Source: Sciurus carolinensis (lineage: Eukaryota > Chordata > Mammalia > Rodentia > Sciuridae). From it: a stretch of DNA of 64,000 nt. How positions within the stretch are numbered: the stretch's first letter is position 1; each line of letters starts with the position of its first letter. Shown piece by piece: positions 1 to 17,130 of this stretch. Position numbers and translations under genes: made by a program. The notes beneath the pieces were generated by a model that saw nothing but the letters and a program-made list of their open reading frames with translations, was not told the DNA's origin and searched no databases. The stretch lies in contig NC_062223.1 of assembly GCF_902686445.1 (NCBI RefSeq), positions 59,607,998 to 59,671,997 of the forward strand, read 5' to 3'.

Positions 1-3860
<3,860 letters not shown>

Positions 3861-6195
3861 CTCCGAGAAACGTCTGGTCTCGCACCCCCAGGTCAAATTG
3901 AGGTGAGAAGGGCGTCGACACTCGCCCCTCCAAACCAGGGACTGTCTGAGCTCTGGGTGAGACAGGACATCTTGACACCTTGACCCGGACTAATACAGAA
4001 GGCTCCGAAGAACCCTTTAATACCCACCCCTCCCACCGAACCTGGAGCCCCCATAATTCTTCCAGAGGTACCTTCTTGCATGGGCTCCAAGATAACACTT
4101 CCCACACATCCATATGCTTGTCCTCCTAGTTCTCCATTATCAGCCAATCCCGGACCCCCATTAACCCATTTCGACCCCTTCCTGTCTCTGGATCCTTCGC
4201 TCCAGACTGACCTAGTCTCTCATGAGTGTCATAAGACTCTACCACGTGGATACCAGCTCACTGACCCTCCCGCACTAACTGAATCTCTGGAGTGGGGATC
4301 CCTTATGAAAGGCTGCAATTGCTCCTGGGCTCCTGAATACCGCCATCCGCCCCCCCCGCCCCCCTTTAGAGCTTCGGCTGTCCTGTAAGCCCATACAGGT
4401 CTGGGGGCTGCCTGGAAGCAGCTGCCTGCTATGATTCCTACAGCTTCACAGTTGACTGTGAAGGTGGAAATTGCCCCACCTCAAAGTCTTCCTGGTCCAC
4501 GCTTGCCACCAGTGCCTCAGTTTACTTATTTGAGCAATCACTCCTTTACTCCTTACTTGTTCCAGGCTCCGTCTCAGGCACAAGGACAAAAGGGACAAAT
4601 CAAATCAAACTCCTGCCCTCAAGGGGCTCCCAACCTTTTGGAGAACTGGGCAGAACTGGGGACATCAGGCCCAGTTCCAGGGGCAACTGGGCTGAGAAAG
4701 AGGCTTATTGATTCAAGCCCAGGCCAATCGAACACAGGCTGCCTAGGCGAAGGGTGATTTAATTAAGAAGATACAAAGCTCCTATATACCTGTTGGTACT
4801 TGCCAACTGTGCAGGCAGTTGTCCCTCTACACTGACCCACACTGCTGTGGCCCTGAAGGCAAAGTTGTGCCACACACATTTCTTTACTCACTTGGTCAGG
4901 GGAACCCTGACCCAGCCACATAGAAATCTGTGGTAGGGAAAAGGCTTGGAGGGATAGGGAGGGGTAAGGACCAGGGCCAGGAATGAAGGATAAAAGAAGG
5001 CCAAAGGGAGACATAAAGAGGCACAGTAAAGTCAGAAACAGACAGATTGGTGGAGACAAAGAAAGGGCTTGAATCTAGGATCAGGATAGCACCCACTCCC
5101 TCCAGAGATTGATCTGCATTATTCCTCTAAGTAGGAGCTCCTTCCCCTTCAATCTCAGAGTAAGGCAGGAATGAGTGTCTTTCTCACCCAAACCAATTTG
5201 TCCCATCCTGTAACCATGAGGAGGCCTGGCCTGGTGCAGTCCAACCTGGCCCATATTGAGATTTCCAGGACACAGGCTCTCTGAAAGCTCTGCCCTAACT
5301 CTAGGAGATGATGAAGCAAGAGAAAAGATGGGTATAGAGAGATGGACACCTATTTCCACCAATTAGGAACAATCAAGATGCAGAGAGACAATAAAGACCT
5401 CTGGAATTCTTGAGGCCAAATAGGGGGAGGGTCTTACCAGGGTCTCTTAGGGGTCAATACAGAGCTCCAGTCAGCTACTCCTAATGGGGAGCTGCAGTGT
5501 TATCCAGGTGGCAGTGGGGAGAAGTAGGCAGAGGGTGGGTGGTGAAATGGATAGAGACAGAGGACTGCGAATAGGGGAGAGGACACATGATTAGAGGCTC
5601 TGGTCAGGCCTGGCCCTGGAGGTTATGCTAGAAAAAGAGAGTTATGCCACCGTCAGAGGGAGAGGGAGTGTGGGAGGGTATCCATCCCACCTTAAAACCC
5701 CCTAAGAGATAAGCAGAGAGCACTCAGACAGAGGAGCCTCCCCAGTGGGAGGCTTTCCACTTTAGGATTCTCACTTTGAACCTGATGACACCCTCCAGTC
5801 CAGGCCCCAAGGAATGCTGCTCTCTTCTGTAACCTAAGCAGAACATAAAAGTCCCTTTTCTCACTTCCCCTTCACACTTTGAGAAGACTGGTATTTGCAG
5901 AAAGCCCAGAAAAACCAAGAGGACAACAGGGGGTGGGGGTGGCGAGTGAGGGGAATCAAACCAAATCAAACAAACAAACAAAAAATGCCAAGAAACAGGA
6001 TTTGGAGAAGAATTGTTGAGCAAGTCCTGAATTCTTACAAACACCACAGATCCTTAACTCAGTCAAAACCTCACCTCTTTTCCTTTTTTGAACAGTCCCC
6101 CCATGCATAGCCATCTGCCCATTCCCTTGCATAGGGAAGTTTATGACCCCATGCCAGAGGATCTTTGGTGGCTGTGGCTGGGGGTTGGAGTGGGG
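3861..6195. other. KCNC1-MYOD1 intergenic DNA, KCNC1-proximal part
   Basis: No coding gene is visible. About 4540-4650 has an L2-like stretch (a 'cctgccctcaaggggctc' segment). The remainder is single-copy or too diverged for me to name, and includes A/G-rich runs at 4940-5060 and 5480-5720. No RNA gene is recognised. Confidence 0.6.
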
Positions 6196-6365
6196 AGTAG
6201 TACTGGTCAGTGGTTAAGAGTATACATGAACCAGGCTGCTTGGGTTCAAATCCCTGTTCCACCATCAACTAGCTGTGACCTTGGGCAAGTTCTTCAATTT
6301 CCCTCTGCTTTAGTTTCTTTATCACTGAATGGGAGCAGTAATCATCCCTGTGTTCTTAATTCCTT
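6195..6365 (+). mobile_element. MIR SINE
   Basis: Carries the MIR landmarks in order: a gtggttaagag start, the core 'gggttcaaatccc', 'gtgaccttgggcaagtt' and a 'tttctttatcactgaatggg' tail. Ancient tRNA-derived SINE, diverged. Confidence 0.85.
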
Positions 6366-7009
6366 GGCTCTGTAATTTTTCTTGCTTGGGCTAGACAGGA
6401 GGGAGCACTGGGCTCCAGGAAGCTCCATGTGGGAACTAGACTGAATTCGGACTAGAAAATGGTGAAGGAAGATCTGAAGCCAAATTTGGCCTATGTTCTC
6501 ACACCTGGCACTTGCAGGCCTTAGATCTGGTCCTGCTGGGCTCTGGAACTAGCCCAAGTCCAGCCCTCAGGCCTTTGTCCAGGTTGGCACCTTCTTCATG
6601 TTGCTCTCCCAGGCGGAGAGCCTCAGTATTCCTGATGGGTTGGACTGCCACCTTGTGGCCATGTCTGGAAACTAAACTAGGCTGGGCTTGGCCTCAGTAG
6701 TCTTTGGGGGCTGCCCTGTTGTGATGGTAGATAGTAGGGCTGACAGATATCCCCTCCCCAGACCAGACTTCCTTATTCCAGTGGGTAAGGGAAAGTGAAC
6801 CTAAAGGCACCATTGGGGGAAATCGATGATCTTGGCCATAGGCTCTGTAGATTGAGCTGTGACCCTGGTACTTAACCAGGAGTGGGCTGGAGTAGGGTGT
6901 ACAGCTGTTCCTTCTTGCAACATCTGGGGTAGAAGGTCCCAGATCTCTTAGGCTATGGAAAACCTAGAAAGGGGCTAAGGTGGAGAACACTCTGGGGAGG
7001 TGTCTAGAC

Positions 7010-7230
7010 CAGATTTTTCAACCTTTGTATTGTTGACGTTTTGGACCAGACGATCCTTGTTGGAGATGTGTAGGGTACTGTACTGTGCGTGGTAGGAGAT
7101 TTAGCAGGACTCTATCCATTAGACATCATTAGAATCCTCTTCCCCAGTAGCAGTCATAAAAAAATCTGTAGACTCTGCCAAGTGTCCCCCAGGGTCTAAA
7201 TTTTTCTCCAGTTGAGAGAATCACTGATCT
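7010..7230 (+). mobile_element. MER5A-type hAT DNA transposon relic
   Basis: Matches the non-autonomous hAT-Charlie element MER5A from 'ttcaacctttgtattgttgac' through 'agtgtcccccagggtc' to 'gttgagagaatcactgat'. The two ends are near-palindromic terminal repeats. It is a fossil with no coding capacity. Confidence 0.8.
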
Positions 7231-7889
7231 AGACAGACTTGGCTACAAATCTTATTTTTGCTGTTTACTAGCTGTGTAAAGTAGTGTCTCTAGGTTTCTG
7301 TTTCTGTCTAAAGGGAATGCTTTTTTGTGAAAATTTGCCTCATATCTGCTCCTCCTTTTTCTCCTTCCCCATGGGCTGCATACCTGCCCCTGTCTCTCTG
7401 TGATGAACCCTCATTCCACCTCTCTCATGGCTCCTGTCATTCCTTACCTATGTCAGATGGCCTTGGGACAGAGCATCAGACCTCCTTGGGCTTGGCCTTG
7501 TGGAAGGGCCTCAACCCCTTTCTGTATTGGCTGCGGACAGGCTTCTATAAACCTGTCCCTAGCAAGTCTGTGTAGGGGTCACTGAGTTCTCCCAGATGTA
7601 ATCAGAGTCTTGTGGTTCTTCTGATGGGAAAAGCCTTGTAGTTCTGTGTGTGCCTGGCTGCACTGGTGGGCACCTGTGTATGTATGTGTCAGTCCATAGG
7701 GGCGTGTGGTCAGCAGTGTGCCGGGGTAGGTTCAGGTGGTGTAAGGTCTGAAGTCAAGACATTGGGGGGAGGTAATTCCTTTTTAAAAAGGCAAAAAAGA
7801 ATACAAGTTTGGGACAAAGGTGAATATTTATTTAGACTTAGAAAAGAAATCAGGACTAAATATAAATTTTAAAAGCTGATAAATGCCAC

Positions 7890-8246
7890 TGTTATTTGGC
7901 TTTTTGTCACTGGGACAAAATACCTGAGAAAAGCAACTTAGAGGAGGAAAGATTTATTGGCAGGATGGAGAAAAACTGTTCACTCCATAGTGACCAGGAA
8001 GAAGAGACAGAGGGGAAGAACCAGGACAAGATAGAGTCCCCAAGGGTACACTCCAAGGACCTCCACCACCCTCTAATAATGCTATCAAATTATGAATCCA
8101 CCAATGAATTAATCCACTGATGAGGTCAGAGTCCAAGATTCTCTCTCCTCCCCAAAGACTCCACCTTTTAACATTGCTGCATTGAGGACCAAACTTTCAG
8201 CCCATGAGCCTTTGGGGAACATTCCAGATCTGAAACAACCACAGAC
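7890..8246 (-). mobile_element. Solo LTR, MaLR-like family, copy 1
   Basis: Inverted copy of the LTR seen at 10255-10690. It starts with the 'ctttttgtcactgggac' end and finishes with 'cctttggggaacattccagat', a block shared with copy 4 at 45039-45386. A retrotransposon LTR remnant with no internal coding region. Confidence 0.7.
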
Positions 8247-8619
8247 AAAAAAAAAATCCAGAAATTAATCTTATTTTCATTAATCGCTTTGTACACCTAT
8301 GTAATACTTTTAAGAAAGTTGTGTTTATTTGGAAGCATTCAGAAGGCCAAAAAAACAATTGCCATCATTTTTTGGCAGTTTGACAATGATATCCAGTTAA
8401 TAAAATATTTTATATTTTATATAAGCTGCATCAAAAAATGACTGAAAATGAGGAATTCATTACCCTTCCTTTTAGAACTATTTTCTGGTGGGCATCAATA
8501 AGAACGGCTTTAAATTTCCTTGCCAATTTACAGCTCTCTGGTTATATCAGGCAAGGTTAGTGCCTACTGAAAATAGCACCAGGACAGTGCTGTGTAAATG
8601 TATTTAGAGAACCCAAGGG

Positions 8620-10095
8620 GCCCAAAATGGATAAAACAATCTTGAAAAAGAAAAACAAAACTGAGATCTGACACTTTCCTGATTTCAAAACTAATTACAA
8701 AACTACAGTAATCAAGACTGTGTGGCACTGATATAAGGATAGATATATAGATGGATAGAATAGAATTGAGAGTCTAGAAAATAAACCCATACATATGGGC
8801 AATTAAATTTTGGCAAGGGTTCCAAGCCAATTCGATGGAGAAAGAATAGTCTTTTCAATAAATGATGCTATAACACCTGAATACCTATGTACAAAAGAAT
8901 GAATTTGGACCCCTTCTTCACACTATGTAAAAAATTAACTATAATGAATCAAACTTCTAAATGTAAGAGTTAAAACTATAAGACTTTTATGAGAACTTGG
9001 GCTAAGCAATGGTTTCTTGATATGAAATCACAAACAAGCAAAATATAAAGGCAAAAGATAGATAAATTAGACTCAATTGAAATAAAAGAATCTTTTGTGT
9101 TTCAAACAACACAATCAAGACACAATGAAACTTGCCAATCTACAAGACAATCTACCGAGTGAGAGAAACCATTTGAAAACCATGTATCTGATAAAGGTCT
9201 AGTATCTAGAATGTATAAAGAATTGTCATAACTCACCAATAAAAAGACCCAATTTTAAAAAAGGCAAAGGATTTGAAAATCACCAAAGAAGATATACTAA
9301 TGACCAATAAGACATGAATACATGTTCAAAGTCATTAATCACTAGAGAAATGCAACTCAAAACCACAATGAGGTAATACTTTATACCCATTAGGATGGTT
9401 AAAATAAAAAAGGCAAACAACAGTAAGTGTTGTCAAGGATATGGAGAAATTGGAATTCTCATACCTTGTTGATAGGAATGTAAAATGGTGCAGCTGCTTT
9501 GGAAATAGTTTGGTAGTTTTTAAAATTTTAAACATAGAGGTATGATATACCCTGCAATTTCAAGTTTAAATATATATCCTAGAGAATTAAAAGTATACAT
9601 GTGTACAAAAACTTGTACATGCGTGTTCTTCAGCATTATAACAGCTAAGTGGAAAAAACCCTAAATGTTCATCAACTGATAAAGAGATAAATAAAATGTG
9701 ATATATCCACATAGAGGAATATTATTCAGCCACAAAATAAATGAAGTACTAATACATGCTAAAACATGGATAATCCTTGAAAACATTATTCTGAGTTAAA
9801 GAAGCCATCAATTAAAAACTATATTTGTGTGCTTCTATTCATAGAAATTGTCCCAAAGAGGCAAATCCATGGAGTTAGAAAATTAGTGGTTACCAGGGTC
9901 TGGGGAAGGAAGGATAGTAGGGAGTGATTGCTAATGGGTATGAATTTATTTTGAAGGTGATGGAAATGTTCTGGAATTAAATAGTGGCAATGGTTGCACA
10001 ACCTTGTGAATACAGCACAAGGTAATGAAATATACACTATAAAGGAAGAGTTTTATGTCATAAGAATTGTAACTTAATAAATTAAAAAAAATACA
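8620..10095 (+). mobile_element. L1M LINE fragment (ORF2 3' end and 3' UTR)
   Basis: Reads as the 3' part of an old LINE-1: 'aaaactacagtaatcaagac', 'tgcaactcaaaaccacaatga', 'ggaatattattcagccac', then a 3' UTR ending in an A-rich tail. Reading frames are broken throughout, so it is inactive. Confidence 0.9.
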
Positions 10096-10254
10096 AGAAT
10101 ATCAGCTAACCTGGAGGCCTATACTGAGAAAAATCTTAGTCTGTATGTTCCCAGATCCCGTATCTGTAAAAGATCTACTTCATTATCTCTTTTCTTTTCC
10201 TGAAATGCTTTAAGTGAATCACTAAAGAATTTCAGAAATGGGATGGATATGACT

Positions 10255-10690
10255 TGGATATGAGGTGTCTCCTGAAAAGCTCATGTTAGACAATGCAGGA
10301 ATGTTCAGAGGTGAAATGAATAGATTATGAGAGCTCTAACTTAGTCGCTGGATTAATCCATTTAATGTTTTAATCTGAATGGACTAACTGAGTGGTAACT
10401 GTAGGCAGGTGGGGCATGGCTGGTGGAACTATATTACTGGAGGTGTGCCTTTGGAGTTTTGTTTCCTCCTTAGCTCCTTACTCTCTCTCCTTCCTGGCTG
10501 TCATGAGTTGAGCTGCTTTCCTCTGCCATGCCCTTCCACCATGATATTCTGCCTTACCCCAGGCCCAAAACAATGGCAGGAGCCGACCATGAACTAAACC
10601 TCTGAAACTGTGTGCCCCAAATAAACTTTTCCTCCTCTGGGTTGTTCTTTCAGGTATTTGGGTCACAGTGACAAAAAGCTGACCAACACA
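10255..10690 (+). mobile_element. Solo LTR, MaLR-like family, copy 2
   Basis: A fuller copy of the family: start 'ggatatgaggtgtctcctg', middle 'ccaccatgatattctgcctt', polyadenylation-type 'aaataaac' at about 10619, and end 'gtgacaaaaagctgaccaac'. The same family recurs inverted at 7890, 19302 and 45039 and direct at 52973. Confidence 0.75.
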
Positions 10691-10699
10691 TTGGATATA

Positions 10700-13235
10700 C
10701 CTTTTAAAAATGACTAATTTATTTATAGTGAAAGCTGAAGTCCAAACAAGTTAGGTCACATTCCCAAGGTCCATAGCTGGTCAGTGGCACAGCCTGGCCT
10801 CAATCCCAGACAATCATGTAGCCATCTATGTATTCTGGACTTACTTCCCCCTGTTCTACATAAATTAAAACCTACTGTTAATTGTTGTCTGAAAAAATGT
10901 TAACTGTACAAAAATGATCTGGTATAGTATAAAAACAAATATTACACAAATAATCTAATTTTTTAAATAGTAGTGACTCGTGTGTAGGTGGCATAAATGT
11001 TTTACAGATGAGAAAAAAACTCCTTCATCATCATCACATCTTTGTCTTCATGTTCTTCCTTCTCTCCTCATTCTTCTACCTTCCCCCTATTGCTCCCTTT
11101 TCCTGCCCTTTTCAGCCCACTCCCTTCCTCCTGTGCCAAGTTGCACATTCTTTGATCATCTCTTCATGTGACAGTGGTTTTATAATAAGATTTTTTTATA
11201 TAGAGAACAGAGAGATCATTCAGTCTTTCCTTCAACATGGTTGATCAAAACTTGTTTGTACCATTAATAATTTCAGGAAGCTTCTTTCAGGCTCACAGCT
11301 CTATTAGAAATGTCATGTACATTTTTAGGATTGGTGTCACATTTGGGGAAACCTCAATCAAGTTTCTTTCCTCTGGGGATTGTAAGAGCTCATGGCATTT
11401 TGAATTTTCTTGTAATAAATTTTAAATATTTTTAATTGGCAAGTTTCATTAAAATTGTGTTGGTGTTGACATCTTGTAATAGTGGTATATTATAAATTAT
11501 GATGTCTTTGTTGATTTCAGCATTTTGTGCCAGATCAGCAAAAATTTAAACATTTTTCCAATGTGTTTATATAATTCACTATTCTTCATTGATCAGATTA
11601 TCAAACAATACAAGATTCTTTCCCACATCTATTCAAAAGTTATCCATTTCTTGTAATAAACTATTTCTTAGGATGATCTAAATACATTTTTTAGATACGA
11701 TCGTCTTCTTAATGTTAGAATCATTTTAACTTACATCATGCTCAACATTATCTTTTTTATATTCCACTTATTTAAAATACACTCCACCCACCTCAAATGA
11801 AATGTATACCTTTAGATAGGATCTCAGTACCCAAAATGCAACCCAACACAAGGAGTCAGATAGAAGGATGCAATGATCATAACCAATTGCTTAGTGTAAT
11901 TTACTTTGGCAAATTAAAAAAGAACTAGGCCATGCAGACATATTTCTAGGGCTTCTCTCAGGGCCTTGGAAGGGGCTTATTCAAGGGAGGGGACCTGAAG
12001 CCTAAGCTCTGTTGGCTGTATGGCGTAGTGACCTCTGGTGGTGCACTCTAGTCATATGAGCACGCATGTTAATACACATGCTACAAGTCTGGCGTGTGTG
12101 ACCTGGTGCTTACTCAGGTGCAGCCCTGGTAAAAATGGCCTTATGTGCAAGAGATGTTTCAGCTACACTGCAAATTGAATTGAGCTCAGCTAGATGGGCC
12201 TCATGGGAATTAAGGTAAAGGCCATCCAGGAGAGTGCCTGAATCCCACTTTCCATGGAGTGATCTAATCTCCAGCTCTCCCCTATCTCCTAAATTTCCTC
12301 ACTTCCTCTCTTTGGACTTCCTCTCTGGAGGTGGCATAGCAAGGCAGCTAAGAGTGCAGTTTATAGAGTCCCTCGGCCTGCGTTCAAACCCTGCTTCACC
12401 ACCCAACTTGGTCCAGTTAGAGGTCTTCTGGAAATCTTCTAACTGGAGTTCAATGTCGAGGTGTGTTGCTGGACTAGGGAAGGATAAAGCCAAGTACAGA
12501 CAAAGAGGGAGATGCATGCAAAAGTGAAAGGAGCTCTAGTCCCAGCTCCTGACACCCATAGATGAAGTGGTACTTACAGCTCTACTTTCAAATTGTCCTT
12601 TCAGACCACCTTCTTATGGGGTGTAAGCTAGTTTGAATGGGGTTTCCATCACTAGTGACCAGAAGTGTCCTGGCTAAATGTATCCCTATACCTGCTTCTC
12701 CTACAGGAGAAGCAAATCAGAGCCTGAAGCCATTCATGGCTCCTTCTTTCTCTTCACTCTCCTATGGTGTCCACATACAAGGGCTGTGAACAGATATGCG
12801 GGTTGTTCATTGTGCAAGAGCAACTAGATGAGGTGAGTGGGAGCTGAGGTCCAGCTTGCTCTCTGCTGGCTGAGCTGTGATCCCTGCTGCAAGGCAGTTT
12901 TCCCCGGAGTGAAACTCAGGGCAGAAATCCTTCCTCTTCCTCTTGTCGCCTGATTGCCTTTTCATTCCCCATTTTCATCTCTCATTGCACCTTTAGCTTT
13001 TCCTTAGAGCATTTCTCACTATTTAAAACATTGAATTTATTCACTTGATTCTTTGTCTAATGGTTATTTCCTCCTTAGCTTTTAAGTTATATGAAAATAG
13101 GGACTTTCCTGTCCCCCACACTGTTCCCACAACACCTATAATGATTTGGCATGACGGTCTGATTCTATGCCTCCTTTCCATCCCCACCACTGCCGCATTT
13201 CAGGAAATGTCATGTCTTCTCTGAGCAATATCAGT
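10700..13235. other. Intergenic DNA with few recognisable elements
   Basis: AT-rich (10850-11820), then mixed composition. A MIR-like fragment lies at about 12330-12415 ('cagctaagagtgcagt', 'cgttcaaaccctgcttcacca'). I see no gene, RNA gene or clear regulatory block. Confidence 0.55.
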
Positions 13236-13239
13236 GATC

Positions 13240-13785
13240 TCATGACAGATCTTCCCATCTCAAGTCTTGTTCCATCTTATCCATATAACAACCCAAACTG
13301 ACTTTTCTAAAATACAGATTTATTTATATTCTTTCTCTGTTTTGATTCCTCTGTGACTCCCTATTGCCCTTAGGATAAAGACCAAATGAGGTCCATTGTA
13401 GCCCTGTCTCTGCCTTTCCCCCATCTCACCTCTGGTCCCTTCCCTTTTAAAGCACATGGTTCTATGAAGGCATGGCTTTCTCTCACCACGGGGTCTTTGC
13501 ACTTACTGTTTCCTCATCTTGCAGCAACCTCTTTTGACCCCTCTTTCCTCATCAGTTCCTTCAAGACTTTTTTGAGAGGTTATCTGTTAGTCTATACCTC
13601 CTCTAGAGTGGTTAGGAAACCCTTCCCTCTGATCCCATGGCATTCCTCCACCACACACACCCCTATTATAGTGCTTCATTCTTGAAATATAGCACTCCCC
13701 AAATGTCTGGGTGCTTCTCAAGGGCAGGAACTGCATCCTCTGGTCTCTGTTTTTTCCCAACAGAGGACCTGGTAACTGGTGAATG
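13240..13785 (+). mobile_element. L2 LINE fragment
   Basis: Shows the L2 3' series 'attgcccttaggataaagac', 'ggggtctttgcacttactg', 'ttccttcaagactttttt' and 'gtgcttctcaagggcagg'. Diverged and non-coding. Confidence 0.75.
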
Positions 13786-14730
13786 GGTAAAGTCCTGAAT
13801 GAGCCTTCAAGGGCCTCAAAGGAATGTAAAGAACCCCAATGAGCATCTGAGGAAGCAGCTGGAAGACAAGCAGAGCATCAGTAGTAACAGAATGCTCCAG
13901 GTGGCTGCTTGGGAGCCCGTGTTGGGAGAGCAGAGGTTCTCCTCAGAACAGAGGGTGGCTCTTTAGGTATGAAACAAGGTTGGTCTTTTTGGCATGGGCC
14001 CACCACTCCACAATCAAAGCCTTGGAAGCGGGCCTGTAGGTTTTCAGGAAGAGGTGGAGGTCCTGAGGTCCTGGAGGCAGGTATAGGTGGATGGGGAGGA
14101 ACTCCGTCCAGGCCATCCCTCTGGGGTCAGGTGGCTATGTGTATGTGGTGTCCCTCTGTGGGCATTATCTACTCTTGTTTCTCAAGATACAGCTCAACTG
14201 GTGCCTCCTTCAGGAGGTATTCCTCACGCCCTGGCTAAAACAATGACCCCTGCTCTATTCTTGGAGAGCATCTGTACCACTTGTGTTCACGAGCCCCTCT
14301 CCTCACAGGCTCTGAGCCCTGTCTCCTTATGAGATGAGACTGTACCAGAATGCTCCAAGCGTAGGTTCCCGAGTAGAGGAGTCGGTCTGGCTGTGCCCTC
14401 CCCTTGTCGTTACACCTATCTTTACAGCTTGCAATGCTTGCTGCTCCAGGTCCATTTAGTCTTTACTCCTAATGCCATGAGCATCCTATACCATCCTCTA
14501 TTTTTCTGAAGATGTGCATCCTTCCGGGAGAACCACAGACTTGTGTAAGGTGATATATGTCAAGGTTGAAGGAACCTCCCTTCACATTAGAGACAAGCAC
14601 CTTTCCTTCCTTCGTTCCTAGCTGCCTCCTTGCAATCCGTCAACCGCCTACAGGGGTCGCTGCGGGACAGCTGGCTCAGTCTGCGGAGTTTCCTCGGATC
14701 CTGCTCCCACGCCCAGGGAAAGCCGAGCCA
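13786..14730. other. DNA just downstream of MYOD1
   Basis: The intergenic stretch between the MYOD1 polyadenylation region and the L2 fragment. About 14160-14330 resembles an L2 piece ('gatacagctcaactggtgcctcctt'-like order). No gene or RNA is seen. Confidence 0.5.
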
Positions 14731-14734
14731 CTGT

Positions 14735-15444
14735 GGTATAAATTAGCGTCTTTATTTCGAACACCTGAGCGAGCGAGCGCCCGCGGCTCTCCCGCCTGCC
14801 GTATAAACATACAAAGTCCCTGTTGCACCACACACCATGCCTCAGAGATAAATACAGCCCTAGGGGCTCCTGCTCTGGCAAAGCAACTCTTATTTACAGG
14901 AATAGATTACAAAAGTATTACAAAAAGTGGTCCTGAACCGCGGCGGGATAGGGATGGGGTACAGTTACACCTGTTACACTTGGGACTGGAGCGCACCCTG
15001 CAGGCGGTGGGAAAGAGTGGGTGTCGCGAAGGCTTCGGAAAAGGGGCACGCCACGCCACCACCACCCCCACACAAAAATAACCCTGGGCACGTGGGGGGG
15101 CAAGGCTTAGGTTTGGGAGGGTCTCAACCCGAAGGGAGGTTGTAGGAGGCAGCAAGGAAAGGGGACCTGGCCCCTCATGGATCAGCTTTGGCTCATGGAG
15201 AAACACCAAATGGCCATCACGTATGTATCAGGAAGGGTGCTGCGTGGAAAAAACGGACTGAGTTCTTGCCCTGTGGGCTGGAGGGGCGGGAACACATTTC
15301 GGTCCTCCCGCCTCGGGAGGGGTCGCTTTTCAAGCGCGGTTGGGAGGAGTGGCATTTAAGCTCAATCTTTTGGGCGCCAGATACCCTAGGGATACCATCC
15401 CTAGGGTAGGCAGCGTTGCCCTCTGGCACCGCAGCCTGCCCCCT
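14735..15444 (-). other. MYOD1: MYOD1 3' UTR
   Basis: Sequence between the TGA at 15445-15447 and the expected cleavage site about 15-20 nt past the AATAAA. The distal part (about 14740-14930) agrees with the mammalian MYOD1 3' end as I remember it, with a GTAAATAAGAG-type block near 14880-14895. The cleavage position is an estimate. Confidence 0.8.
14751..14756 (-). terminator. MYOD1: MYOD1 polyadenylation signal AATAAA
   Basis: A canonical hexamer on the minus strand, followed by AGACGCTAATTTATA, the expected terminal part of the MYOD1 message. It is the only canonical hexamer I see in the 3' UTR. Confidence 0.85.
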
Positions 15445-17130
15445 TCAGAGCACCTGGTAGATCGGGTTGGGGTTCGCGCCCGCAGGGCACTGCGGTGCGG
15501 CTTCCGGGGACGGGGTAGGGGTCCCACGCTCGCCCTCACTGGAGTCGGCTGCCTCTTGGCGCGGAGGTGACTCTGGTGGCGCATCAGTCAGCAGGAGCGC
15601 GGGCGCCGCCGGACTCTCCGTAGAGATGCGCTCCACAATGCTGGACAGGCAGTCGAGGCTGGACACCGCAGCACTCTTTCCGGGCCTGGGCTCTGTGCCG
15701 GGAGGAGTAGTCTAATAAGCAGGGGTTGAGCCATGGCAGGTCTCTCACCCTCTGGGTCCAGTGCTTTGGAGCAGGAAGGAAACTGAGGACCTGCCAGAGT
15801 CTGGGACTGTCCAGCGAGGGTTCGGGGCAAAAGGGGAAGTAGATGAAGGTTTGGCATTTCATTCCCTGCGCCATCACCCAACATATATGTGTGCTGGGGG
15901 TAGGGGTGGGAAGACCGGACAGGTCAAAGGGAACTGGCGAAGGAGGCGCGAGCAGGGCCTGGCCGGGTATACGCACCGCTGGGTGTCTCATTGTAGTAGG
16001 CGCCGTCGTAGCAGTTCCGCCGCCGGGCGCCGCTTGGGGGGCCGCTATAGTCCATCTGTAAACGGTAAGTATGACCGAGTCAGGTCAGCGGGACCGCGCA
16101 GAGCCCGAGCACCACTCCCTGTAGTTGCCCCCTCCCCAACTCCCTAAATTTCAGCCACGAATTCCGGGACCGCGTCTGTCCCGAGTCTGGCAGGAGCTGA
16201 GATCTGCAGTATGTAGGGCCAAATGAAGGGTGGACGCATCTGCATTTTGGAAGTAGGGAAAAGTGAAGAAAAATCATGCCTTTATGTTCGCGGAGCAGTA
16301 TTTTAATAGGTCCCCCAATCGGGCGGATCGCAGAAGTCCTGCGCGCCTCCACGGCAGTAGGCCACCTTGCGACAGCTGCCCAGGACACCCGGATCCACCC
16401 CCCAGGAAGGCCCACCCCCACAGTGGTCAGTTCCCTGTGTCCAGAAACGCGTCGCATATATCCCAAGCGCTGCCTTCTTTTCTCCTCCCGCCTGGGGCCT
16501 TACCATGCCGTCAGAGCAGTTGGAGCGTGGGCTGGACGCGTCTGAGTCGCCGCTGTAGTGCTCGCCGCCTCGGCCTGGAGGCAACGGGCCCGGCGCGTAG
16601 AAGGCGGTGGCACCAGGGGGCGCGGCGTCTTGGTCGCGCAGCAGAGCCTGAAGGCCCTCGATGTAGCGGATGGCATTGCGCAGGATCTCTACCTTGGGCA
16701 GCCGCTGGTTGGGGTTGCTGGACGTGCAGCGCTTGAGCGTCTCAAAGGCCTCATTAACTTTGCTCAGGCGGCGCCGCTCACGCATGGTGGCAGCCTTGCG
16801 TCGGTCTGCGTTGGTAGTCTTGCGCTTGCAAGCCTTGCAGGCCCACAGTAGGCAGCGACCCGCCTGGTGGTGCCCGCTGGGCGCACGCACATGCTCATCC
16901 TCGCGAGCGCCAGGGGCCGGGAGCACAGCTGAAGGGAAGTGCGAATGCTCCTCCGGCTTTAGGAGCGCGCCCACGTGCACGAGGCGCTGGTCCAGGTCCT
17001 CGAAAAAGCGCAGGTCCGGGGAGTCAAAACACGGGTCGTCGTAGAAGTCGTCGGCTGTGGTAAAAGAGCAGAGAGAGCCGTCGGGGCCCGTCAAGTCCAC
17101 GTCTCGGAGCGGGGGCGACAGTAGCTCCAT
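15445..17130 (-). CDS. MYOD1: MYOD1, myogenic bHLH transcription factor (complete, 3 exons)
   Basis: Encodes the nuclear master regulator of skeletal muscle commitment, which binds CANNTG E-boxes as a heterodimer with E proteins. Coding exons are 17130-16504 (627 nt), 16055-15977 (79 nt) and 15692-15445 (248 nt): 317 residues plus TGA, against 320 in human and 318 in mouse. The ATG at 17130 gives [10 protein letters not shown]. Order of parts: N-terminal activation domain (1-53), His/Cys-rich region with Trp96, Cys98 and Cys101 (about 62-101, chromatin and PBX contact), basic region (about 109-121) with the myogenic code Ala114, Thr115 and Lys124, helix-loop-helix to about 161, a Ser/Pro-rich stretch (199-207), and C-terminal helix III (about 244-260), ending NPIYQVL. 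Splice sites are canonical: donors GTAAGG at 16503 and GTGCGT at 15976; acceptors CAG at 16056-16058 and 15693-15695. Introns are 448 and 284 nt. No stop, frameshift or missing key residue was found. The gene sits upstream of KCNC1 on the same strand. Confidence 0.98.

Noticed and set aside
16303..16503. Extension of the MYOD1 exon 1 frame past the donor, and 53 codons before MELL
   Set aside because: The known protein starts at MELLSPP and splices after NCSDGM. The extra sequence is intron and 5' UTR or promoter.
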